Translations under genes and position numbers: made by a program
Source: Notospermus geniculatus
Taxonomy: Eukaryota; Nemertea; Pilidiophora; Heteronemertea; Lineidae
Direction: 5' to 3'
Assembly (NCBI GenBank): GCA_002633025.1
Contig: NMRB01000165.1
Span: 369,464 to 433,463 of the forward strand
DNA length: 64,000 bases
Notes under the pieces: model-generated
What the model was told of the DNA's origin: nothing
What the model saw: only the letters and a program-made list of their open reading frames with translations
Databases searched by the model: none
Part shown: positions 29,601-39,848 of the stretch, in pieces
Position numbering within the stretch: the first letter of the stretch is position 1
Layout: the number at the start of each line of letters is the position of its first letter

Positions 29601-31286
29601 ACCTAAAATAACCCGCAAAACCCTCAGCCCACAGCTTTGAGTTTTGGCCTCATCTTCGTTACACCCGACAAGTCTTGGTTGCACAACTGATGACCTCTGG
29701 CGGATCTTAATCTTAAATCCGCATTTGCATATACTCCTTCACTCTGTACATTGCTGATGTCTTTTTCACGTCCTCTTTCAGTTTGAAGAAGAGGTGGAAG
29801 CCTTTATTAGAAGTTTAGATCCATCGAGTCTTGACTTGGAAACTCTCACATTAGCAGGTATGATAATTTGAAGCATTGCTTTGATTGGTCTTCATTGTCT
29901 TAGAAGCTCACCTCATTTAAGAAAATGTCACTGAATCCCATACTCCCTTACTCCTTCTTTCAGATCTACGTCACAAACTTGAAAAGATGAAATGTCGAAA
30001 GCTATCGAAAGAGGAAAAGAAATACTTCTTCCAAAAGATGCGAGAATTTCTGGAAAACTGTTTTCGTGAACTAGAAGAGAAAAGTCAACAAAAAGACAAA
30101 ACTCATGCAAAGGAACAGGAATCTATCAACTTTGATGAAACGACGAATCTAAAAGTGCCCAAAACTCCTAAAACCTGTGAAAGAACTACAAGCACAAATT
30201 CTTGTAACAGAACTCCAAACTCTAGACCTCGTACGCCTGCTGAAAATTCTGCCACGAAGTCACGTGCACAGGATGAGAAACTCGGCACGAATACTATGTC
30301 ATTTTCATCTCCGTCAACACTGCCACTACGGTGCCACTACAATTCACCCTACACACAGCAAACGCCTTCAACAAGTGAGGAAAATATTCAGCCAAATGGA
30401 ACCACTACAAAGCGAAGGAAGAGGAAGAGAACAGAAAAGGAGAACCCTGAAACGAATGATGTCTGGCTTTCCAAACAAATTCCTCCTAGTCAATTACACC
30501 ACAGTACAGAATCACAGTCAAGTGCCGTAAATAGTCCTACTGCTAGAGGAACATCTCGACCTGTGTCAAAGAGAGTCACGAATGGTCATACGCCTATGGA
30601 CTCTAGCGAAATGTTTCCTGGACCAGTGAGGTCCTGTGGACGGGGAGCAGTGCATGGCCAGTTGCCTACAGTCCTTGATACGACACCTAAATCGGCAAAA
30701 GCTGTTGCAAAGAAATCTAAAGAACCAAAGAGTGATACAAGGTGGGCTTTGTGTTTTTCTTGTCATTTTCATCTGATGTGATTTTCAGTCTTCTGATGTC
30801 CGAAATTAAAAAGATGCAAGGAGTCCCATCTTTTCTCCCTGTTTCATACAAATAAATCATTCCTTTTCATCTTCAGCTCCGAAGGCCCAGCAGGCAACCC
30901 TCCAGCCAAACCTTCCATCATTGAATGTCCTTTGTGTAAAGGTGAGTCTGTGGTCTCTACAGTTCTCATAAATGTTGGATTTTGTTAATGGTAGGAAATT
31001 CTTTACTTTATACCACATTCCTCTTTTTGCAGAGTTGTTCCCATGGGAACACATCGAGCTCCACGCTGCCATATGCCAGGGGAATTCGTCAAACAGTACT
31101 GGACAGACATCTTACAACACCGTCGGAAGCAATGCCCATGATGCCTCAAGTGTGGACGATGTTCCCTGCCCTGTCTGTCAAAAATTGTTCCCAGTTCTTG
31201 AGATTGAAGAACATGCTGATCGTTGTGCTTGGTCGTTGGACACCACTTCGACGGGATACACATTTTCTTATAGTACATTCACTTAA
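26646..31286 (+). CDS. XNDC1: XRCC1 N-terminal domain protein (XNDC1-like) with two UBZ4-type fingers
   Basis: Ten exons: 26,646-26,690; 27,999-28,143; 28,274-28,429; 28,678-28,823; 29,057-29,205; 29,316-29,520; 29,782-29,857; 29,964-30,741; 30,877-30,941; 31,033-31,286. All borders are GT/AG and all phases match, giving 672 residues. Residues 1-164 form an XRCC1 N-terminal domain: MAPVAIKFVVSFTSQDAKYS compares with XRCC1 RLRHVVSCSSQDSTHCAENLL, and KEKWDRIKVRCTQH with EKRWDRVKIVCSQ. In XRCC1 this domain binds DNA polymerase beta and nicked DNA. A helical Glu/Lys-rich segment at about 308-360 and a low-complexity Ser/Thr/Pro-rich middle with basic KRRKRKR (nuclear signal) follow. Two C2HC fingers, about 584-603 (CPLC...HAAIC) and 634-653 (CPVC...HADRC), match the RAD18-like UBZ4 pattern for ubiquitin binding. 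BRCT domains of XRCC1 are absent. A nuclear DNA-repair role is inferred from the domains. Confidence 0.92.
26952..27745. mobile_element. CAGGGCCGG-ended DNA element in XNDC1 intron 1
   Basis: The ends are inverted: CAGGGCCGGCTCCAGGG on the left and GGATCCGGCCCTG on the right. The interior is GC-rich near both ends (runs of G and C at 26,979-27,100 and 27,697-27,722). A second inverted-repeat element (27,117-27,549) is nested within. No coding capacity for a transposase is visible. I found no clear target duplication. The ends resemble those of the element at 55,644-55,919 (GGATCC-containing). Confidence 0.55.
27117..27549. mobile_element. Nested MITE, 433 bp, 5-bp target duplication
   Basis: The inverted ends, CAGTCAGGAACTTTTGCCGC and its complement, continue for over 35 bp with GGGAGGTGACCTCCC-like palindromic words. 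GTGGG lies immediately outside both ends (27,112-27,116 and 27,550-27,554). It inserted into the interior of the element at 26,952-27,745. Confidence 0.75.
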
Positions 31287-31351
31287 TCAAGTGGAAATGG
31301 TTGTTTATGTCAATAGACACACTGCAGACTGGTGTATAAGGTAACCCTAGA

Positions 31352-31738
31352 CCCTTTCAGTGCGAGACCATCGGTACTGACACCACGACCAACATGTTTG
31401 TTGCACTGGTAAACTGAACTGTGACAGTTCTTGACACAATAGCTTTAGTACCAGTGTTGATTGATAGATGGCGGTGGAGTAGTTGGTAGTGGATTCAAAT
31501 GTGACGCGGTCTAGGAAAACCCGTCGGATGTCACGTTTGAGGAAAGTGTTAATGGCCTTGGTCAACCTGCACATTTCATTAGCTGAAATATACTACGTAA
31601 CAGGCAAACAGTAGCAGTTGAATGCACAGGCAATCTGACAGCCCTTGTTGATCATTCAGCGACATCCGACGGGCTTTCCTAGACCGCCACACAAATTGCT
31701 CGGGCACTCCTGGTAATGTGCAGTCAGCACTGAAAGGG
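31352..31738. mobile_element. MITE in the XNDC1 3' region
   Basis: The ends are CCCTTTCAGTGC and its complement. A second pair of inverted 27-bp segments lies inside at 31,506-31,532 and 31,661-31,687 (core GCGGTCTAGGAAAACCCGTC). The element starts 66 bp after the XNDC1 stop codon, so it probably forms part of the 3' UTR and would give the mRNA a strong hairpin. Confidence 0.65.
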
Positions 31739-34700
31739 TTAACTTTACAAATTTAGTCATGTGCATGTTCTTCAGGGAAGCATTTTATAAATATTGTACA
31801 TAATGAGTGTGTAGAGAAATATTTTAAAGTTGACAGGTTAAAGTGGCTGAACTGCACCTTGGCATTTTTCAGATCCGATTTCGGCAAATTTACTATCCGG
31901 GATCAGTGATATTGAAAAGAAGTCAAGAACAACCGATATAGTTCAACAACACATTTATTTCCTAACAGGCCAGTTGGTCAGTAACAAATCTGACTCATGC
32001 TGTTCGTTTTCTCAAATATGATCGAAAGGAGAGATTCAACAATGAATAAACTCATAAATAATTTACCTCCATAAACTGTTGCTATGTAACTACAGTATCA
32101 CACACTGTGGCAGTTTGACTGGAAGGAAGTGTAAAATTGTCAACTCCTGCTTAGTTTGAAAAGGGGGTCAAATTCTACCACTGAATGGGTATAGGAAACA
32201 ATATTATGCTTTAACTGATATGATTATGCTCAGGGCCACCCGCAGTGGTTTCAGTTATGGAAGTTGCCAAGGTGAAAATCTCATCACAATACAATAAACT
32301 CTGCATAAGTGACAGTTCTAGGACCAAAGAAAAAGTGCCAACTTGGAGATTCAACTTGCAGTTTGGTTCCATATGATGGGACTAGTTGCTGACTGTTAGT
32401 GTTGACTTTGGGCTGTTTGTTGACTTGCACACTGTCTGCTTATGCAGAGTTTACTGTATGATATTTTTGTCACTGTGAGCTGACAGGATAATCGTGCTGA
32501 TATTTAATTCTGAGACAATGAATGAATTAGCTACTCCTCTTTAATGGTGAAATCATACTATTGTCAACTTCATTATGAAAGCCAATACTGTACATTTCTG
32601 TAATGACAAGGAAACTACAGAAGACAAAAGACAATCCTTTACATTGTAATACTGACTTCATTGTTGTTTCTTTTGATTGACATGGATGTTTTTACTTCCA
32701 AATGATTCAGTGTGATGTAATGTCAGAGAATTATGCAGAGTACACTGAAGAAAGAGACAGTAAACCATATGCCTCTGGCCTGTTCTACGCATATTTGGTC
32801 TTTTCATGTTCTCTTATCCTGTTATAGGTGATTTTCTTCAATGATTTATATCACTGACACTTCCCAATATACCCCAGCCAAACAACTTACTCTTGTAAAC
32901 ACTTTCATTTGATTAGTAAAAGCAACTTCTACTCTTCATCAAGACATCTATCAAAAATCCTACAAGTTAATCATAAAGTCATAATTATGTATCGTTTATG
33001 TACAAATGATCATATATTATTTATTTGTTAGTTACCAATATTAATCCATCAACATGTCCACATCAATAATGAATTTTCCCCATCTTAAACGAACTGCAGA
33101 AGTAGCAGTTGCACTTGAAGGCATAAAAATTCACTTTATTTAGTACCGGTAGTAGTGCCAAAACTTCAGAAAAAAATATCCTGGGCAATGGTGACGTGAT
33201 TGGCAGGGGTACTTTTCCCTTTACACCTTGTGCAGCCCAAGCTGCTTAATTCTGGTGATCTTCAAATTCAATGTGGTCCTTCAAGTATTAGGTTGATTTC
33301 TTACCAATTCAGACTCTGATACCATATTTACAAAAATATTGAGAAAATTCATTGTTGATGTGTCATAATGCGTTGAATAGCGAATTACTATTAATAAGTT
33401 ATTATCAATCATCTACTTTCAAATGTATAAACTTATTTATATTGAAAAATGAACACACAACTTGATATAATCATATAAGCATTGTACTGTGAAAGAATGA
33501 GGTAATGGGTAAAAATAGAATATCATGCGAGTGTGTGAAATCTTCTCAGTTGCAAAACAAGCAGTAGATATGCAATAAGTGCATCATAAAATGCATAGAA
33601 CAAGAAAATGATACCTTTGTAGCTATAAAATCAGGTTGTGCAAATTCATTCTTCTCGCTGTAAAAAGCCACAAGTTCAACTGTACATGGCTGAAATTTTT
33701 AACTGTCATTTTTTTTGTGAAATTCCAATTCTCGCATAAAATTTACATAAATTCCTCACTCCACACACTGGTCTAAAAACTAATCAAAAGTATTGGTTCA
33801 TGTGTAGGTTGATATCAGAATTGACACACAAAGCATCACTGTGATCACTCATGCCATCACAACCAAAATACATCATTAAACCATGTTTTTTTGACAAAAA
33901 CCTAGTTTATCTGACAAAAACCATGTTTTCCTCAACAAATTCAAGATGGCCACCACAGCCGCCATCTTGGATATGCGGCAGTACTGGTCATCAGAAGGAA
34001 AACCTTCCCCTCCTAGAGAACAAAACCTCACAAAAAATGTCAGGTTGGTTGCTCAAAGCATTCTCAAGTTAATTGACAGAAACAAAATTATTAACAAGTA
34101 AACATATCAACAAGGAAACTACCGTATAGAGATTCTAATTCCCCTCAAACCTATTAATAGAAAAAACAATGTAATACAGAGATTCATCGGAACTGACAGA
34201 TCTGGGAGTATTCAGCATGGTATGGTGCACAGAGAGAGCAAGCACAAGGCTAGTACTTCTACATGTATAGCGTCTCGGTGTGTAACAAAACGGTAAAAGA
34301 CAGATGATTTCGGTTGAAGCACCCATATATGTCTAATATAACTACAACTTGAGATTCAGCAATTAGCGTCCTCTCGCACCAGAAATAAATGCACCACGTT
34401 GGATAAAATAAAGCAAAAACAACTGTAGACATTAAAGTTATTCAGGAGAACCTCGCAATTCATGATTAAAAACTCACTTGGGACTGAAAAATGCTGACCT
34501 TGATTTGGAGGTCTCCTGATTACAGATGCCAGAACTGAAGAGAAATGCCCTATTCAATTTGGGTCTGAACTTTGGTGTCCTTGCTTGATCAGAAGTGTAG
34601 CTCTGATTGACTTAGAGAAGTTCCCCCGTTCTTGAATTTTGATTTCAAGCTCAGTGATACACATACAATGTGTAGAGTTAAGTATCGCACAGAGTAACGT

Positions 34701-34985
34701 AACTGGAAAGCCCTTCATTTTTGTTGCTGATTGGGTTAAATTAGTTTTGTCTTTATTGGAATCACAAACATCAAATCAAGCAGTCGAGTCGATGATATAA
34801 GCATAAATGGCTCATATGAGGGCTTGAGAGTATCGCCAAAAGGTTGAGTAAAAAAACATCGAATTTGATCAAATCACAGTTGATTCAATACTTTCAATGC
34901 AGTTTGATCATCCGCACTTTTCAATGCTGATATGTCAGGAGGTTGACTCTATAATGTCAAGTGGCAACTGAATGAACTTGGGCCA
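31739..34985. other. Convergent intergenic/3' UTR region of XNDC1 and basonuclin
   Basis: AT-rich, with many AATAAA words (for example about 32,044 and 32,291). No exon is supported. An inverted pair AAGATGGC/GCCATCTT occurs at about 33,942-33,968. It is likely UTR and spacer DNA between two genes that point at each other. Confidence 0.45.
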
Positions 34986-34987
34986 TA

Positions 34988-35257
34988 CAGTACAGGTCAC
35001 AATTGACATCCCTACGGCTTCGCGTAAGTTACTCGTAAGTTACGCGTAACTTACGGCTTTGGTTTCGCGTACATAACTCACTGCGTAACTCGCCAAAGTC
35101 GCGTAACTCGCCTCGTAAATCACTGCGTAGCTAGCGAAATTCGCGTAATTCACCACGTAACTCACCTCGTAAGTTACGCGTAACATAGCTCGTGAGTTGT
35201 TGCGTAACTTACTCGTAACTTACGCGAATTTAGGGATGTCAATTGTGACCTGTACTG
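34988..35257 (+). mobile_element. Tc1-like MITE built of GCGTAACT words, copy 1
   Basis: A 270-bp element with 26-bp inverted ends, CAGTACAGGTCACAATTGAC then ATCCCTA. TA sits at both borders (34,986-34,987 and 35,258-35,259). CAGT ends plus a TA target duplication are typical of the Tc1/mariner superfamily. The interior is a run of degenerate words of the form GCGTAACTCGC, CTCGTAACTTAC and GCGTAAGTTAC, including a perfect 20-bp palindrome GTAAGTTACGCGTAACTTAC at 35,035-35,054. It is CpG-rich against an AT-rich background. No coding frame. A second copy, in the opposite orientation, is at 56,298-56,597. Confidence 0.88.
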
Positions 35258-36911
35258 TACTGCTTACATGGCTGATGGCCCCATTCCCCAATCCAATTAT
35301 CAAAAGATGTTCCTTTCACAACAGTTATTGGTGGACTAAGAAAGTGAGATGATTTTTTTTGCAGATTTCTCATTTGATTACTGGTAGGCTACTACTAATA
35401 CGTTTGATTTTATTATCATGTGAACATGCAGTGGCCAACAAATTGACAGGAGATTCACAGCTTCTCAAAATTCACTAAACTATGTTCACCAATGTATCAA
35501 TACAACATGATATTCTACAGGTGAAATTAGTGACTAGTGCAAGATCATCAGCAAGATACCACAAATGCAATAAAATTAATACCATTGTACAAGAATGTGA
35601 ACAATATACAACCTATTCAATAAATACTATCTGAAATCTAATGTCATTAAGAGAGGGACTTAGGGTCTAAAGATAATACATTAAAATTTTCATATGATTA
35701 ACTCTTCCTGCATAATCAATATATTAATTCCTTTCTCCTGTACAAAAATCAATTAGAAACACTTTATTCTCTATTTGTATTCTCTAATCAGCTAATTAAA
35801 TTTACTAATCTGAACTACTCATTAACTTACTGTTAAATAAATTAACATAGAAATCAGCAGAGATCATAGTTTGGGTGATTTGCATAAATCAATATGAGTA
35901 AATTAGGTACACTTGATTATACTGGATAGGATGAGAACATGTTCAAGGGTTCGCTCTACATCCCGTAGACACTCATCACGAAGGAGAGAAGTTGTCCATT
36001 TCCTCAGAAGGGCTTTGCAGTCCTGTAATGCATTTCCTTATGAAGAGGATGCATTTCAGCTTGTGCTTTAGACTAGAGAACTTGTGCCACCAAACGTCAG
36101 GCTGTCATAACAATGGGACAACCATATCAAATCCGGAAAATACCGATTTCAGGCCATAGCAGCTTGTGGACAGCCAGTTGGTACATGTACATATACCTTC
36201 CAGTACTTAGGTACCGGTACATATGCCTTCCAGTACTTATGTACATATACCTTCCAATGCATGTACTTATACCTTCCAGTAGAGCATTGGAACTGATAAT
36301 AAACGCAGTCACTGGTATAATTTGGAAGGTACACAAGGTTACTGAACCAGAGTCCAGTCTGAGTCAGATGATAGCATGTACCACCATATGAAAATTATTG
36401 GTGTGAAAAGTAAATACTTCTACTTCAGCTTTTTGCAGTTCCCACCAATGCACTTTTACAATACACCTGATGCAGACGCATTTACTGCTTGTAAACATGG
36501 CAGAATAAGTTTATGATACAGTTTCTCGCAGTTTGTGCAATAAATGCTACCAATGATACACTGATATGAAGAATTCTCTTGATTGTACACAACTATGGTA
36601 GATTAAAAACATTCCACAGAATTGTCGCAGATATATATAATGGCCGATTTAGAAGATTTATACACATGTACTTAAATGACAAGTTGATATAAAGCAGTGC
36701 TCAATGATGTACAAAAGTGACAAATCGATGATGGGTGATTTTGAAACTCGCAATTTGGGGTTAAAATCAGCACCAATGGTTAATAATGGTCGCAGTAATT
36801 GCACGTTTTGCCCAACCATTCGAATTTTTTGAACAGCACCACACGAAGTTCAGTAAATGCCAGTGTTCGATCTCCAGCATGAGGTCAGAATCATGCATAG
36901 AGGTATATTGG
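35258..36911. other. Gene-free, 3' flank of basonuclin
   Basis: Sequence between the element and the basonuclin stop. It is probably 3' UTR and spacer. It contains an imperfect repeat of about 30 bp (TACATATACCTTCCAGTACT-type) at 36,183-36,281 in about four units. Confidence 0.5.
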
Positions 36912-39848
36912 TCATAAAGAATCAGTCGGTACCATCCCACCCATCAGATGGCGGTGTAGGTTGTCATTTTGGCTGTGCCGATTTCGGCTCTTGCGTGTCG
37001 AGAACACCTTCTCACATCCTGATATAGTACACCTGAACATCTCCTTTGGGTGCACCTTTTCGAAATGTTCCTTCAATATCAGATTGTCTCTGAATCGTTC
37101 TTTACAGATGTGACAGTCAACACTGCCATCTGGGTCTGGCTGTGGAGAAGCATCTTGTATGAGACTCCCGTTGAAAACAGGTTCTTGGTCGGGCTTGGAC
37201 TTGTGCTCCCCTTCCGCTGCACTCATTGAGGGATTCGAGATGAAGGATTTGAGTGACATCAATGATTCCGATAGATGTTTTTCTGGTGAATCGTCAAGAC
37301 TTGGTCGTGGGCTGCCACTCTTGTAAGAATCATCATCGTCATTTTCAGACGATTTCTTATCATGTAGCTTCCCATTTTCACGAACACTACCACTATAATG
37401 ACTCCCTTCATATATTTTCGACAAGAATTCATCCCGAAGACTCTGGGCACTGTTAGACAGACCATCATTTTCAGCGTCAAGTCCTGAAGTTGACAACAAC
37501 TTCCGATGAAGGTTCAGATTAGAACTGTGTCGATCGCGGCTACGTTTTGAAGGAAATGCAGCATTGCATCCCTCCACTGTGCACGTATGCATAAGTTTAA
37601 GATGGACGTTCTGATAATGCGTTTTCACACCGAACTGATTTTGAAAAGTTTTACCACAAGCAACGCATTGGCGTGGATTGTCACGATCCATAGGGATATC
37701 GAAGCGCTCCCTTTCGACGCTAGAAGGACTGTGCCCTGGCGAATGATCGATAGATGACCCGTAGGAAGCATTTGATTCCATATCTGAGCCCCGGCCATTG
37801 TCCGCATCGTGACCGAGGGGATGATTCACAGGATCTGTGTCTGGGAATATGGGCTGCGCACAACTGACAGGCATGTGGCCGAAGAAAGACAAGGCGTTTC
37901 CTTTGTCAGGGACAACACCACTGTCAACTGATTCAGGTTTTGACACCTGCAACCCAATCTGAGCCAAATGGTCCATCTTTTTGATTGCATTGTCTTCAAT
38001 TTCCTTGAAACTGTTCCCATCGAGCATAGACCCTTCATTGTCAGACACTCGATTTTTGTTGACATCGAAGTCATCATTGTGATCATGAGGATTTTCATCC
38101 TTTGGGTCGTCCTGTGATTCATCGTCTGCATCATTCGCTGCATCGTTTTTTGGCTCTGGATCGGTGAGGTTGAGTGGCATCTCATCGTCACTGAGTTCAT
38201 CTGCAGGCTCAGCAAAATGGGACAGATCATGACGAGTGAGGTCATCGTTATTCTCATCACTGACTACATACAGCTGTTCATCATCCGTCTGCTTCACTCT
38301 CGTTGGCATCGCACTTTTGCGTTTGCGGCTGCTCCCTGCAGATAAGAACATTGCTTCCTGATCTGGTTTCAACGGGAAATCTTCTGTTTTTTCCGTATCG
38401 ATGCTTACACTGTCAATCTTATCACCCTCATCGAGGTTGTCATCATAATTGTCATCATCGTTGTCAAGTTTGGCTCGCTTGTTGGCAGGGAGCAGTGTGA
38501 TGCGGTTGTTGTGATCGACATAATATGCCTGATCGAGAGAGTCGTTGGAGACATTTGAGATAGAATCATTTGAAGCAGACGATGTGGGCATTGAATCCAT
38601 CATCGGTGGCATCCCAAGCATCCCAGGTCCGCCAGAAGAGGGATCCGAGTTAGCACCTTGATGAGCAAAAAGACGCTGGGCGATGGTCCCCCGTGCTGCG
38701 AGGAGCTTGGAAGCAGGGTTCTTCCCGTCGTCAATAACGGTACAACCATCAGGAAGCTTTTGTTTCGTTTGCCGGTGCAGTTTTGGGTTCGGGTTAGCGC
38801 TGTGACGATTCCTGCTGCGGCGAGAGCTGAAGAGCATGTTGCATCCAGCTACAGTGCAACTGTGCATCTCTTTCAAATGTACAGCACTGTAATGTATCTT
38901 GAGAGCACCTTTGTCACAGAATGTCTTGTTGCAAGCTGTGCATAGAACACGTTTCTTTCCACTTGGCGATATCAACGTACTAGAACCAAATGACGCAGAC
39001 GGCTGCCACTGGCGCTTGATGGGATTGGCTGACTTCCGAAGATGCTTGATCTTTTTGTCTGCGTAATGAGAACCAACACTAGGTATGTGTTGACAGAAAG
39101 ATGAGGTGATTGAGGACATACTGAAATTTGCTGGGTGATGTAATCCTGAGGATGGCAGGCCAGGAGGTGAACCGAATCCTGTGTCTTCCTCCTTCTTGAT
39201 TTTACTTGAACCAGACTTGCTCAAATCCTGTGGCTGCGTCTGCACATGTGACATCGGTTTAACATCAGGCATACTTGGGAGACTTGAGATGTTTGGGATT
39301 GGCCGGGTCGGGATACTGAGAGGTGTGGATGTGAAAGGGACACTGGGATGGTGGGACTTCTCACCAGCCGCCAAGGCAGTGCCAATCGGATCGCGTCGAT
39401 AGTCAAACGGTTGCATAGTAGAAAGACGGTTAAGCGGTGACGTTGACAAAGGACTGGTGCTTTGGGTCGGTACTTTCAGTGGCCTTGGTTCACGGTCCCT
39501 AGAGCTGCCTGGAGAGTAGCTGGAGCCTCGGGTTGGGCTCATTATGCGAGATCCACTAGTACTTGGCGTATGTGCTGGCCGACTGACAGGTAAAAGTCCA
39601 GGACGAGAATCAAATGAACGAGAAAAATTATGCATCTGAAGACTGCTGCGTTCTAAGAACTTCTTGATATCAGAGTCTGTTTTTGGTGATTGACGGAAGA
39701 GCATTTCTTGTCGCTCCTTCGTATCTGCAAGTATGATTTCCTGAGCGATTGCTTTCGTTTCCCCGAAGCGCAAGAACTGCTGAATGATGATGTGCTCCTC
39801 GTCACGGTGGGTGAACGCCCATTTGTCAAGGACTCGTCCGTTACGATC
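36912..39848 (-). CDS. BNC: Basonuclin large last exon: three C2H2 finger pairs
   Basis: The acceptor TTATTTTCAG at 39,849 opens [19 protein letters not shown], and 978 codons run to TGA. Counting from the internal Met at 39,773, finger pair 1 is at about 276-333 ([22 protein letters not shown]), pair 2 at about 700-763 (CVACGKTF...) and pair 3 at about 885-944 (CHICKERF...). Each pair has a C2H2 finger followed by an HxCxxxxC-type second finger ending in the RNRHS block. Motifs I see: PQDLSK at about 182-187, the PxDLS CtBP-recruitment pattern; IKKEE, a possible SUMO site; [13 protein letters not shown], a basic cluster like the vertebrate basonuclin nuclear signal. The acidic [14 protein letters not shown] stretch and Ser-rich linkers are low complexity. 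Codon usage is ordinary. Confidence 0.95.
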   Translation of the reverse strand, partial: DRNGRVLDKWAFTHRDEEHIIIQQFLRFGETKAIAQEIILADTKERQEMLFRQSPKTDSDIKKFLERSSLQMHNFSRSFDSRPGLLPVSRPAHTPSTSGSRIMSPTRGSSYSPGSSRDREPRPLKVPTQSTSPLSTSPLNRLSTMQPFDYRRDPIGTALAAGEKSHHPSVPFTSTPLSIPTRPIPNISSLPSMPDVKPMSHVQTQPQDLSKSGSSKIKKEEDTGFGSPPGLPSSGLHHPANFSMSSITSSFCQHIPSVGSHYADKKIKHLRKSANPIKRQWQPSASFGSSTLISPSGKKRVLCTACNKTFCDKGALKIHYSAVHLKEMHSCTVAGCNMLFSSRRSRNRHSANPNPKLHRQTKQKLPDGCTVIDDGKNPASKLLAARGTIAQRLFAHQGANSDPSSGGPGMLGMPPMMDSMPTSSASNDSISNVSNDSLDQAYYVDHNNRITLLPANKRAKLDNDDDNYDDNLDEGDKIDSVSIDTEKTEDFPLKPDQEAMFLSAGSSRKRKSAMPTRVKQTDDEQLYVVSDENNDDLTRHDLSHFAEPADELSDDEMPLNLTDPEPKNDAANDADDESQDDPKDENPHDHNDDFDVNKNRVSDNEGSMLDGNSFKEIEDNAIKKMDHLAQIGLQVSKPESVDSGVVPDKGNALSFFGHMPVSCAQPIFPDTDPVNHPLGHDADNGRGSDMESNASYGSSIDHSPGHSPSSVERERFDIPMDRDNPRQCVACGKTFQNQFGVKTHYQNVHLKLMHTCTVEGCNAAFPSKRSRDRHSSNLNLHRKLLSTSGLDAENDGLSNSAQSLRDEFLSKIYEGSHYSGSVRENGKLHDKKSSENDDDDSYKSGSPRPSLDDSPEKHLSESLMSLKSFISNPSMSAAEGEHKSKPDQEPVFNGSLIQDASPQPDPDGSVDCHICKERFRDNLILKEHFEKVHPKEMFRCTISGCEKVFSTRKSRNRHSQNDNLHRHLMGGMVPTDSL

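Noticed and set aside
30103-30772. Antisense frames opposite XNDC1 exon 8
   Set aside because: Mirror frames of a long open coding exon.
37253-39402. Short frames on both strands within the basonuclin last exon
   Set aside because: Shadows of the 978-codon basonuclin exon.
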